A stretch of 64,000 bases of DNA from Massariosphaeria phaeospora. Lineage: Eukaryota > Ascomycota > Dothideomycetes > Pleosporales. A program made the translations under genes and the position numbers. Position 1 is the stretch's first letter, and the number at the start of each line of letters is the position of its first letter. This document shows positions 11,386 through 21,500 of this stretch, in pieces. The notes under the pieces were generated by a model, which was not told where the DNA came from, ran no database searches, and worked only from the letters and a program-made list of their open reading frames with translations. The stretch lies in the NCBI GenBank assembly GCA_011032825.1, contig JAADJZ010000001.1, positions 1,054,001 to 1,118,000 of the forward strand. The letters are read 5' to 3'.

Positions 11386-14300
11386 CTAACGATGCCCAAT
11401 CCGCAGCACCCCCGCCGCACACGAATTATTATACCACGCCATCTGCAAGCTATCCAGCATATACATCTGCGGGATCCCCAAATTCGCCGTATACGCATTA
11501 AACTGGATCCCACTCAGCGCCTGAAACCGCTCCGAGAACACCACGCGCGTAAGCCGGCAATTGATGTACCCCCAGCAGGGCGGCAGCGTGGCGTTCTGCT
11601 CGGCCACGAGCACTTCCTGCCGCAGCGTGCTGTCGTAGCGGTACCCGGAGATGCGCAGCGTGCACGCCGTCAGCCCGTTGAGCGCGCAGCCAAAGTACGC
11701 CGAGTGCGCGCTGAACCAGTACGCGTTGACCGAGGCGCGCGGGCCGGCGCCGAGCTCGCCGGGGAGGAGGGTCCCCGCGAAGGCGTTGTTCGGGAGCAGC
11801 GCGCCGCTGAGCGGCAGGAACATGGCTACGTTGGGCTGCGAGATGGCCGGGTACGGCTCCCAGCGGTCGGGCACGTACGTGAAGCCGTTGGCGTAGAAGA
11901 GGTGGTGGTACGGGTTGTTGAGGCTGTTGATGGTGAGGTGGCCGCGGTCGACGGGCGCGACGGTTACGTCGTCGAAGGTCAGCGTGAAGTTGCCGGATTC
12001 GCCGCAGAGCGTGGGCTCAGCGGCGGCGACGACGGTGCGGGCTGCGGCGCCGCTTACTACGGTCGTGACCAGCGTCGTTGCGTTCGTGTTGGCAAGTAGC
12101 TCGAAGGACGGCGCGGCCGACAGCGGCGTCTGGCGCGCGGTGCGCGTCGTCAGCGACAGCGTCGAGAGCTGCGGGTCCACGCCCACGACGGTCGGATACG
12201 TGCCCGTCCAGTACGAGACGGTCGTGCTGATGTTCGGCGTCGGGAACACGAAGCTGAATTGTGTGTTGCCGTACGAAATGACCCGCGTCGTGAGGGCGCG
12301 CGCAGTGATACACCCGGGGATCGACGTTGAGCCGGTGCAGTACGGGAGCGTAGCTGTTTCGTTCTGGCCGGGCGTGGGAGCGATGGTGCCGCTGGTCAGG
12401 GGTCCGCTGGTGCTTGGGAAGGGCGCTGCTAATGTTGTCGTTGAGGCGCTGAAGGAAGAGGAGCTGTCGGAGCTGCTGGAAAAGGACGTGGAGCTGGACG
12501 TGAAATTGCTGCTGGATGATGTTGTATTCAGCCACATCGACGTCGTCGGGAATGGCGGCGTCTCTATGGTGGTCGTGGTGATGGTCGACGGCGGAGGCAC
12601 TGGGGTAGGTAGTGAAGAGCTCGAGCTTGTTGACGATGGCGTGGGAAGTAATGAGGACACGTCAGATGATGTAGCTGATGGAACTGGTAAACTGCTGGGT
12701 AACAGTGACGAGGGTGTCGGGCTGGCAGACGACCCGCTTGTTGCTGGTGTTGACGCAGAAGACGGCAAGTCGCTTGGAAGCGGCGACGAGGCAAGCGAGG
12801 ACGGTAGAGGGGACATAGAGTCACTCGAACCGCTAGAAGGTCCAGACACAGTAGGACTGCTCGCCGATGGCATGCTTGTTGCACTCCCCAATGGACTTGA
12901 CACGCTTAGCGACGGGCTCGGAACTTCCGAAGGAGGCGTGCCAGAAAAACTAGAACCAGGAAGACTAGATACAGGAGAGCTAATCAGCGCCGGCGTGCTC
13001 GTGCCACTCACCGCCGGGCTCGACAAGCTGACAGACAGGCTCTGAGACGGCGACACAGAAAACCCGGGGCTGGCGCTCGGAGACGGAATCGCAGATGCAG
13101 ACGAACTACCTGGTGAGGCTGCTGGTGACGACGTGGGACTAGGAAACACTCCAGTGAGACTAGAAAGTACTCCAGCGGAACTAGGAAGCACTCCAGCGGA
13201 ACTAGGAAGCACTCCAGTGGACGTCAGGAGCGGAGCTGATGTCGGCGCAACACTTGGTGCAGCCGACGACTGTCCAGACGTATTTGGAGGCGCACTCGAA
13301 TCCGTAGAGAGCAAACTACTTGATGGAAGCGTAGACAGCGGTGTAGATACCGGCACCGAACCACTCGACAGAGACGGTAGCGCAACCGTTCCAGACGACA
13401 AAGCCGGAGTCGTAGAGACCACACTACTCAAAGGGAGAGTAGGCGGCGGCGGCGAGGACACCAGTGTAGATTCTGGACTACCGGTCGCAGACGACACAGA
13501 CGGCGCCGTCGGCACTGAAGGCACGCTAGCAACAGACGAAGCTGAAGCACTGCCTGGCAACGAAGACGAAGACGAAGGCTCCGGCAGCGACACAGTGAAC
13601 CGGTCACTCTGGCTCGTCGTCAACGCACTCGTGCTAGGCACTGTCTGGCCACCAGAAGAAGAAACTGCACTCGTGGTGACAGTAGGCGCGAGACTAGAGC
13701 CAGGAGGCGTATACGGCGTCGTCGACACGCCGGGCGGAAACTGGAACGAGATGCTGGACATGGGAGGCGGGGTTACCGCACTGGACGGACCTGGTATGGA
13801 AGGCAAGGTCGCAGATGGACTTTGTGCCGCGCTGGATGGTAGCGGTATCGCTGGCGGAGAAGGGCTGGGTTCACTCGGTGGTGTCGGGATTGGTGCTGAA
13901 CTTCCTGGTAGAGAGGGCGGACTGGGCGGCGAGCTGGAAGGCGAGGTTATGGGCAGAGAGGGCGGACTGGGCGGCGAGTTGGAAGGCGAGGTTATGGGCA
14001 GGCTCGGGCCCACACTTGATGGCAGCATCGACGTTGGAGCAGGGCTGGAGCCGCTTGGCAGTGTAGATATCAGCGGCGGTGTCCCTGGCGCGGAGGGTGA
14101 CAGCGGTATGCTCAATGGCGCGCTCTCTCCCGGAATTGATGGCGATGGCAAGATAGAAGATGGGCTCGCCCCGCTCGGTACTGTCGACGTGAATACGGGG
14201 GGAAATGTCAAGGTACTCGTCCCTGGAACAGGAGGTGCGGGAGATGGTGGGCCGACTATGCTCGAGGGGCTCAAGATACTAGATGAAGGGACGCTGGGCG

Positions 14301-15333
14301 GGTTCGGTATACCAGATGAAGGGACGCTGGGCGGGTTCGGCACACCAGATGAAGGGACACTGGACGGGTTCGGCACGCCAGGAGACGATACACCCGGCAG
14401 TGTCCCTGTGCTAACACTCGCAGACGACAGCACCGGCGGCGGCGGCGGCGGCGATGGCATCCCACTACTCCCCAACGGCGGCGCGGGCGTCACCGTCGTA
14501 ACCACCGTCGACCCCAAAACCACTGTCGAGATAACCGTCGTACCCGTCAACGACACAGTCGAGAACGTCGGAAAATCCGACGGCCTGACTCCGCCCGGCA
14601 GCGACGACGGCACCGTCACCCCCGGCGAACCAGTAATTACCGTAGTACTCGCCCTCGGCGGCGGCGTAATGCTGTCCAGCCACCTCGTCGAGCCATCGAT
14701 GACCGAGTAGTAGTACGTGCCGCGCGCCGGGTCCGAGGGCGTGGCGCCGATGAGCGAAACCGTGACGATGGGGCCTGGGATGGTCACGTAGACGATGCTG
14801 CAGTCGGGGGGCGCGACGGCTTGCGCGGCAACGGGCTTGAAGGTGTGCAGTGCGAATTCGAGGACGGTCCAGCCGGCGCAGAGGACCGCTATGAGGAAGC
14901 CGAGCGCGAGGACCTGGTCGCGCAGTTCCTGCGTGAGGAAGCCGCGGATGCTAGTCGTGGTGCGGTTGTAGGCCGATTTGCAGACGCGACAGGGCCACCA
15001 TTGACAGGCTGCGCGGCGCCAGTGGCGGAGGCGGTGGGTTGGAGCCTTTTTGGGGATGGTTGGTGAGTGCTCGTCGGGCGGGGGATCGTCTTCGGGGACG
15101 GTCGATGGCATGCCGAGTTTAGCAGCCTGCTTGCCACTCTTGCGTCTCGAAGTCACAGGCGTCAAAGGCGTGTCCCTCCCACTCGACACCAGCCCCGTAG
15201 TAGCCTTCGACTGCTTCCTACCGGGTGACGGCGTCCTGGTGCTCACATTCGAAGCGCGCGGTTGGTCGTTGGCGCCATCCGTCTGGACAGGCTGCTTGCC
15301 TTTGCCTTTCTTGCCTTTGCCTTTGTGCGTCAT
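11386..15333 (-). CDS. large Ser/Thr/Pro-rich type II membrane protein with a C-terminal Cys-containing domain
   Basis: Single open frame of 1315 residues from the ATG at 15333. The frame extends 84 codons upstream, but I prefer this start because MTHKGKGKKGKG gives a Lys-rich cytosolic tail. Residues 1-140 are basic and hydrophilic. One hydrophobic segment at about 141-162 (LALGFLIAVLCAGWTVLEF) should act as a signal anchor, leaving the N terminus inside. After it comes about 800 residues of Ser/Thr/Pro with internal short tandem repeats, expected to be heavily O-mannosylated. The last 207 residues (about 1109-1315) form a globular module with Cys spread through it, starting CGESGNFTLTFDDV and including NNPYHHLFYANGF. 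From memory it resembles the fungal module catalogued as DUF7371; I could not check this. Role unknown; probably at the cell surface. Long antisense open frames over the mucin part are composition artefacts. Confidence 0.85.
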   Translation of the reverse strand: MTHKGKGKKGKGKQPVQTDGANDQPRASNVSTRTPSPGRKQSKATTGLVSSGRDTPLTPVTSRRKSGKQAAKLGMPSTVPEDDPPPDEHSPTIPKKAPTHRLRHWRRAACQWWPCRVCKSAYNRTTTSIRGFLTQELRDQVLALGFLIAVLCAGWTVLEFALHTFKPVAAQAVAPPDCSIVYVTIPGPIVTVSLIGATPSDPARGTYYYSVIDGSTRWLDSITPPPRASTTVITGSPGVTVPSSLPGGVRPSDFPTFSTVSLTGTTVISTVVLGSTVVTTVTPAPPLGSSGMPSPPPPPPVLSSASVSTGTLPGVSSPGVPNPSSVPSSGVPNPPSVPSSGIPNPPSVPSSSILSPSSIVGPPSPAPPVPGTSTLTFPPVFTSTVPSGASPSSILPSPSIPGESAPLSIPLSPSAPGTPPLISTLPSGSSPAPTSMLPSSVGPSLPITSPSNSPPSPPSLPITSPSSSPPSPPSLPGSSAPIPTPPSEPSPSPPAIPLPSSAAQSPSATLPSIPGPSSAVTPPPMSSISFQFPPGVSTTPYTPPGSSLAPTVTTSAVSSSGGQTVPSTSALTTSQSDRFTVSLPEPSSSSSLPGSASASSVASVPSVPTAPSVSSATGSPESTLVSSPPPPTLPLSSVVSTTPALSSGTVALPSLSSGSVPVSTPLSTLPSSSLLSTDSSAPPNTSGQSSAAPSVAPTSAPLLTSTGVLPSSAGVLPSSAGVLSSLTGVFPSPTSSPAASPGSSSASAIPSPSASPGFSVSPSQSLSVSLSSPAVSGTSTPALISSPVSSLPGSSFSGTPPSEVPSPSLSVSSPLGSATSMPSASSPTVSGPSSGSSDSMSPLPSSLASSPLPSDLPSSASTPATSGSSASPTPSSLLPSSLPVPSATSSDVSSLLPTPSSTSSSSSLPTPVPPPSTITTTTIETPPFPTTSMWLNTTSSSSNFTSSSTSFSSSSDSSSSFSASTTTLAAPFPSTSGPLTSGTIAPTPGQNETATLPYCTGSTSIPGCITARALTTRVISYGNTQFSFVFPTPNISTTVSYWTGTYPTVVGVDPQLSTLSLTTRTARQTPLSAAPSFELLANTNATTLVTTVVSGAAARTVVAAAEPTLCGESGNFTLTFDDVTVAPVDRGHLTINSLNNPYHHLFYANGFTYVPDRWEPYPAISQPNVAMFLPLSGALLPNNAFAGTLLPGELGAGPRASVNAYWFSAHSAYFGCALNGLTACTLRISGYRYDSTLRQEVLVAEQNATLPPCWGYINCRLTRVVFSERFQALSGIQFNAYTANLGIPQMYMLDSLQMAWYNNSCAAGVLRIGHR
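13148..13217 (-). repeat. 21-bp tandem repeat in the mucin region
   Basis: ACTCC recurs at 13148, 13169, 13190 and 13211, a strict 21-nt period. It encodes repeated GVLPSSA heptapeptides in the leftward membrane-mucin gene. Confidence 0.93.
13911..14000 (-). repeat. 45-bp tandem duplication in the mucin region
   Basis: Two near-identical 45-nt copies (13911 and 13956) encode two 15-residue units of the type LPITSPSNSPPSPPS. Confidence 0.92.
14281..14379 (-). repeat. 33-bp tandem triplication in the mucin region
   Basis: AGATGAAGGGAC recurs at 14281, 14314 and 14347, a 33-nt period with few mismatches. It encodes three 11-residue units of the type PSSGIPNPPSV. Confidence 0.93.
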
Positions 15334-15810
15334 GGTGATCGATGGGTCGAGTCGAGTAGAAAAGCACGAGTAGAAAAGCACGCGTAGAAAAGCAGGAGGA
15401 GAAGATGCTGTAGCTATAACAGCTATATGATGCAACTGCGAAGATATGCGCAAGGAAAAAGTGTGCTGGAGCAGTGAATGCAATACTCGTCTAAAACGTG
15501 AGAGAGTGGAAGATGAAGAAGAAGAAGAGAGGAAGCCCGCCTCGCAACGGTTTTTGTTTGCCGGCCTGCGGGTGCTGCTTGCCATGTTGTGTACCTACGT
15601 GCAGCGACATGGCGAGTGAGGCAGCCGTAAACACAGGTGTGTGAAGAAAGAGAGCTGGAGGGAGGGGGACTTGGGCGTGCAGGCCCCAGCGAGGGAAACC
15701 GAGTTGGAAAGCGTGAAGTACAAAGTGGCAAGGGCTACTTGTCCTCTCTCATACATACTTTGATTTTGACCAGCGCAAATATACCATTGGAGTAGAAGTA
15801 AAGCCACATC
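15334..15810. other. intergenic, membrane-mucin leader and UTP18 3' end
   Basis: Short spacer between two leftward genes. It contains three AAAAGCACG-type copies near 15360-15390 and an in-frame upstream extension of the membrane-mucin frame. No separate gene is visible. Confidence 0.6.
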
Positions 15811-17833
15811 TCATGCTCTCACTTCCCAAAGCCTGACTCGGCCCGTCTCTAACCCAGCAGCCAAAAGCGCCAGACTTCCCTCCCTCTCATCTTCTTCCGC
15901 AGGCCGACCCCAAGCCACAGAGCTGATCCTTCCGAGCGGTGTGTTCTGCGTAGGCCAGTTCTTGAAGACCGTAGCTGAGGGTAAATGCACCAACCGCAAG
16001 GCATTGTGTTTCCATCGACTCGCCATAGCGAGCATCTGTCCATCAGGCGAAAACGTCAGATGCGAGATGGGTGTTGTGAGATTGTCCAAAGCGCGGACTG
16101 GCTTAGGAGCCTTCGGAATGCCGTTGTTGGCGTCGGATGCAGTTTCTTTGAGAGCGGGGGCTTCTTCGCTCCACGCTCTGCGGTCGTAGATGTTGACGAC
16201 GCCGCTTGAGCTGCCGACAGCGACCCATCTGTCAGGGCCAATCCAGCCGTCTCTGCCACTCGTCCCACCGACTGCGATAACTGTAGTACCGACAGCACCT
16301 TCATCAGTCCATCTTCCTACTATGCCATCCTTGACGCTCCACTCAGTGACCTCTCCGTTCTTGCCAGCTATGCAGAGCCCGCTCCCATCCCCCCACCACA
16401 CGAACTCTGCAATGCCGCCCCGCGATTCAACTCGAACTTGTGTCATCCACTGCAGCGTCCTGGCATCCAGTATGTTTACAATACCTCCGCCTTTTTTAGT
16501 TGAGCCACGAAGGGCCATGTACTTGCCATCCGGCGAGAGCGCAAAGTGCTCCATAGTTCGCTGTTCGTGCTGGTGCCCATATATTCTGGACACTTTCTCG
16601 ACCGTCCCCGTTGCGATGTTCCAGACGTGGAAATAGCGACGGCGAGCACTGAGAAATATGCGGGAGTCGGTGGGCGAAGGATGAAAGGCGGTAGTTGTGA
16701 GAGGCGTTCGCTTCATGTGAAGGGATGTTAGGAGCGGATTTGGGTTCAGCGGGCTCGAATTGATGTGGTGAAGATAGAGCGTCGAGCTTGGGCCGGAAGA
16801 AAGTAAGAGAGGATATGAAGGGTGGAAGGATAATGAAGTTATTGCAGACTGCGGGGTTACGATTAGCATGTTTGGTGTGGAAATTTGGGAGAACACATAC
16901 TGGTCCCGCCTTCGCCACATCCTTCAACCTTTGGATATCAATCGTCCCAAATTGAAGTTTTCTCCTCTTTGCAGGGTTCCTCGAAGCCTTAGAAAGTATA
17001 TCCGCATCTTTCAGCAACCGAGCTAGAGGCTGTGTCGAGAGATCGTCCTCGTCGTCCACATCCATATCGCTAGCCGACTCTTCCGTACTATCTCCGTCCT
17101 CCATCGTGCGCCTCCTCTTCTTCTTTGACTTTCCTGTAGCATATGTAGCCCAGTCCGGTGTCCCATTGAGTCGGCTATGCAGTGTTCTCAAGCGCCGCAC
17201 GTACTCTTTACCATTAACGACGTCATCTTCTTCCGTCTCCCTCAGTTTCCTCAACTGGGATACAGAAGCCAGGCTAAATACCAGACGCTCGTCGTCACTA
17301 TCCTCCCATGCAGGCTTGTCCTCGTCTTTGTCAGCTTCTGCTTTCTTTCCGACGGCTAACGAACTGCCTGGCGCGGGAACAGGTCCCGAATCGAAGAAGA
17401 ACAGGTCCTGGTCAGCGATATTCTCCAAGTCTGCTTCTTCGTCGTCCTCTTCATCCGATAGGTCGTCGATCTCCGCGGCAGATGGATCGAGAGAAAATGT
17501 GTCAATGCCGTCTCTGAACCCTGCGGAATCGCCAAAGACCATGCGCTCAAGCTCTTCTTCCTCCGTGTCTTTTGCGACAGTCTCCCTCTCCTTCTTTTTC
17601 TCGATAACTATATCCACACTCTCCTCATCGCTTGAATCGCCTCGTTCTTCAGTCTTATCCGCTTCTCCGAAGCCTTCCCAATCAGATGCGCCTTGTTTTG
17701 TCTCTGTCTGCAGCTGCATCTCCACATCGCTCGCGTCGGATTGAGGATCGAACAGCGGAATATCTTCGGTCCCTGGGGGCATGAATCGTTGGGGACCGGT
17801 CGCCTTTCGCTGCGTCATTGTTACAGGTGCCAT
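15811..17833 (-). CDS. UTP18: U3 snoRNP-associated WD40 protein Utp18
   Basis: Two exons (17833-16901 and 16848-15811) give about 656 residues. The 52-nt intron has a perfect GTATGT donor, a TGCTAAT branch site and a CAG acceptor. It joins DIQRLKDVAKAGP to SAITSLSFHPSYPLLLSSG, which is the Utp18 signature region. The first 300 residues are acidic with Lys/Glu blocks; the rest is a beta propeller with recognisable blades such as HFALSPDGKYMALRG and HLTFSPDGQMLAMAS. Utp18 belongs to the UtpB module of the small-subunit processome and acts in the nucleolus in early pre-18S rRNA cleavage. It also helps recruit the exosome cofactor Mtr4 through a short motif in yeast; I did not identify that motif here. 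A second in-frame ATG five codons downstream (17818) is an alternative start. Confidence 0.93.
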
Positions 17834-19036
17834 GGTGGTGCAGTAACGGTGGACAGGCGGGTGGGTGGTGGCCTGGTGGGTGGCGGCCGAGCTTAGTTTC
17901 GGCGGCGTAAATTTGAGGTTTGCTTGCGAAAAAAGTTGCAGGGGTCCATGCGGGACAACGCCCGAACCACCGTCCAAACTTCCGCCCGCTTCAAGCCCAA
18001 GCCCGCTTCACCAACCCGAACACTACCTACAACTAGTTAATACCTTTTTCTCGTCTTATAGAATCCTCATTAATTTTATACATACTCCGTAGAATTAACT
18101 ATACCGCTGCGTCAGCATAATTGTTTCACAGGCACCCATTTCTAATCGGATCTATCGCCGGGTCCCAGGGACCAAGCTATCCACCTCGAGCCCGCTTCAA
18201 GTCCGCTTCAAGCCATCGACACGATTCCAATTCTTACCCGAATAGGAAAATTTCGACCACGCCCGTCCAACACCTAATTAACAAGTAAGGTCCAATAGAT
18301 AGTATATGAAAAGACCTTGGAGAAGTCTCATAATAGCGAAACCTTTATTTTTAACTAGCACATCCTGTTCCATTACACACCCCTTGACTGAGAGAAACCA
18401 AAGTACTTGATTGCGCTGCGCATCTCACATAATGCATACCCATCTAAGTAGTCAACGCTCACAAGCACAGTCCTCACATCCTCCGCACACTGCACATCCT
18501 TTCAGTAACCATCTCCACAATCTAACAGTGTATAATTCGATTCATTTCATCGAGCTGAGTTGATCTGCGCTGCAAACACTGCAAACGCTGCAAACGCTAT
18601 CATGCGCATCTAGGCCAAAAGGGACGCCGAATCAACACCACCCGCTCCACGATCCCTAATCATGAGAAAAAAAAGGAAGAATCCCCCATAGGCATGCCCG
18701 TTCGGACCAGAAAAAGAGAGAGAAGGGTGAGTGATGGAATGAATATACACCGGCAATGCTGTGCAGACGTTAAAAGAAAGTGGAACCCGGTTCGCTCGCC
18801 GCAGCTAGACGCCTTTCCTCCATCAAGGCTTGGTGATATAATTCGGCGGTGGCTTCTGTGGGGTAAGGTCTGCCCTGCGAATCCGTCGACGATTCCGACT
18901 CCAAATCCGCATACGCATCCGCAGCCGCATCCGCATCTGCATCCGAATCCGCATCCGGTTCCGAATCCGATGCCGACACGGAAGAGTTCACTTCATTCTT
19001 CTGCATTTCTTTAGCCAGTGCCATAAACATTAGGGT
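17834..19036. other. intergenic between UTP18 start and Ariadne stop, with repeated CCCGCTTCAAG motifs
   Basis: About 1.2 kb. The stretch around 17975-18270 has an odd texture: several copies of CCCGCTTCA (near 17986, 18007, 18191 and 18201) flank an AT-rich core containing TACTCCGTAG. This could be the debris of a small non-autonomous transposon, but I could not define terminal inverted repeats or a target duplication. The part nearest the Ariadne stop (18770-19036) stays open in the Ariadne frame and is discussed as a finding. Confidence 0.5.
18905..18970 (-). repeat. imperfect hexanucleotide repeat (ATCCGC)n
   Basis: About ten ATCCGC-like hexamers. In the frame continuing past the Ariadne stop codon they encode an acidic Asp-Ala run. 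The repeat lies either in the Ariadne 3' untranslated region or in an optional coding extension. Confidence 0.9.
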
Positions 19037-20735
19037 TCAAGTCAAAGTAACATTGAATTCCCAGTTTCCTAATTAACGTTAGCATAAAACGTCTCAGGAA
19101 TTGTAGAGGAGAGGGTGAAGACATACCCGACTTCAAGTTCTCCGCCGTATCGTCTAGGAGGATGATTCTTCGCTTGGTGCAGTAAGCTGTTTTGTCCATC
19201 ATTTCCACCTTCAAGCCTTGCAGCTGGTCAATAGGCTTCTCAAACATCTCGCTGAGATTCTCCACTGCCATCTCCAGATCCTTCTGGTTGTCTTCGAAGA
19301 TCTCGGTGAGGTTGGCACGGGCGAGATAGTAGGCAAATGCGTAGGTCCATTTCAGCGTTTGCCGGCACTGCTGGAGAGCTTGCGAAGCCGAATCCAAAAA
19401 CTGCACTTCGATCCAAGACATGCCCGACGCATTCTGTAGTTGCATCATCTTCTTTTCGGACTTCAGGTAGATATCTTTGTCCAGTTTCGCAGACTGTTCG
19501 TGGTTCGCGTAGCGGTTGTAGTAATGCAAGTACCGTTCGAGCGACGCTCGCGACTTCGCCTGAGCATCTCTTGCGTCAAAGCCGCTCTTCTCTTCGAACC
19601 TGTTGCAGTTATACCAGCTGGTCCCGTGCTCTGACCACAGTCCCATGCAGATCCAGCAGAACTCATTGCGACATTTCCTGCACGTCATATGATTGCAACC
19701 ACCATTTTTCTCGATCGTGGAGTTACATTTGGGGCACTCTTTGGTGTTCGCAGATATCCAGTTCGCCGTCTCGGAGTCGTCCTCACACTTCTTCAACCAC
19801 TTCCGAACCAATGAGCATGGTGCCGGTTGGTGATCCGTTAGGGAACATCCGAAGCAGAAATAATAGCCGCAGTCGCAGTGCACCGTCGGTACAATCCGGA
19901 GCAGGTCCTTATCCTTCACCGAGCATTCGACGGCGTATTCGCAGTTAGGCGCGGGGCACCACCGGAGGTTTTCCTTGTCGTCGACGTAGGTTCGGTTGAG
20001 TAGTTCCTGGTATCTAGCACGGTCAGCACATGAGAGGTCAACAATGTGGGACCATAACGGCGCACCTATCCCGCAAGTCGTCGGAGACTAGCAGATCGAG
20101 CGACTTGGAGTCTACAGTCCTGTTGCATCCATCACCAGGGCACCTGATTCGAGCCGCCTCGCCTTCGTCCTTGATCTTAGTCCGCAGGTACTGTTGGTAA
20201 CAGTCCACACAAAATCGATGTTTACACTTCATGGCAAAACTCTCCAGGTCTGGGCCGTCTTCGCAACAAATGTCGCAAACGAAGCCCTTGATCTTCTGCA
20301 GCCTCGGAGGGTTCGCCTCCGCGCTATCATCTAGACCAGCAGCTTCGAGCACGTCCTCCGTCTTCTCCATGTATTGGTCGATCAGCCGTTCCTTGTTCCA
20401 CCGCAGGTGCCGGAGAAGTATGGCCGTCGCTTCTGGCGGCTGGCCGAGGATGCTCGAAACTTCGTGGACCTGCTTGTCTTGAAATTCCTGTATATTGGCT
20501 GTGTCAAAAACCTTGTACTCGACTTCGTAGGCGTGTCGGGTGGGCTTGATGCTGCTGTCTTGCGTATCGAAGCCCATGTCATCCTGATCCATGTAATCCG
20601 AATCTACAAGCCGTCATGTCAGCGTATGCGGGGATTTCAGACTGCACATTGCCCACCTTCTTCCAGGATATCATCGCTGTCCTGATTCATGAACTCATCG
20701 CTGCCAGAGCTGTTGAACTCGTCGTCCGAATCCAT
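19037..20735 (-). CDS. HEL1: Ariadne-type RBR E3 ubiquitin ligase (Hel1/Dbl4-like)
   Basis: Four exons (20735-20657, 20603-20066, 20013-19127, 19068-19037) encode 511 residues; the introns are 53, 52 and 58 nt. The order is as in Ariadne ligases: an acidic N terminus (MDSDDEFNSSGSDEF), a RING1 starting CDICCEDGPDLESF, an in-between RING with CDCGYYFCFGCSLTDH, a RING2 with CPKCNSTIEKNGGCNHMTC, and a helical Ariadne domain. The Cys in GGCNHMTC, about residue 312, is at the catalytic thioester position. RBR ligases accept ubiquitin from an E2 onto this Cys before transfer to substrate. The last exon is only 32 nt and gives the ending GNWEFNVTLT. That matches the short aromatic end of the family (compare the WEY ending of human ARIH1), which is why I chose this acceptor. 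The frame remains open for another 88 codons beyond the TGA. Confidence 0.92.
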
Positions 20736-21500
20736 GTTGGCGGAGGTCGTGGTGACGGGTGTGGCGGGCAGCGCGGCGTCTAGGGGGATCTCTGTTGCTT
20801 GCTTCTTGCGGGGACTCTCTGAAGGACTTAATCGATCCACAGAATCCGATGCCTTGCGCTTGTGAGCGGTAGGCGGCGTTGTGGGAGAGGTCTGGGCCGG
20901 ATCCCGCCTTGATGACGAGACCAGGCACGAGCGGCGGGGCTGGACTTTAAAAAGCTAGACGGATCCTCAGGCACGCGGTAGAGCGGCTGACGGTTCCAGG
21001 CTGCAAAAAGCGACAGATGGTCACGGCAAATCAAAGTCGCCAACGGGGGAGAGGAGTCACAGAAGGGTTGTGGAGGTGGTGGGCCGTCATGGGGCGCGGC
21101 GCGGCGATGAGGGTCCACCTGGGCTCTAAGCCGCTACGCTAGCCCACCTTAGTAAGCGTGGCGGATCCATCGCCGCGGTGAATACTGCACGGCGGCGGTG
21201 CCTTCAGCAGCTCAGCTCCTGCGGAGAAGTGCTGTTCACTCGTGCGCCTCCTTCACGTCAACGGGCAAGTATATCCTTTAGGGCAGGCGCTACATTAGCT
21301 GTTCAACTAGTTCTCCCTGCGCCCATTGCTGCCTTCGGCAGTATCCAAATCAGACGCAAATGGAAGCTTACCAATAGGTACATTCCCTGGGGCCTTGCCA
21401 TACCTTGTAGCCAGGCTGCAGCATTCTGTATATGTTCAAAACACACGGCACAGACAAGGGGGGTCAGGTGATTCCAGGTAGATATGAAGATGCGAAATAA
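20736..21500. other. intergenic, upstream of the Ariadne gene and downstream of eIF2B epsilon
   Basis: About 0.77 kb. Open frames overlapping the Ariadne start continue upstream (to about 21118) without motifs. No separate gene is visible. Confidence 0.55.

Noticed and set aside
13133..14710. 525-codon plus-strand frame (and a 376-codon one at 11915-13045) opposite the membrane-mucin gene
   Set aside because: They are antisense to a Ser/Thr/Pro-rich coding region whose codons rarely give stops on the other strand. The predicted products are featureless Gly/Asp/Val/Leu repeats that mirror the sense repeats.
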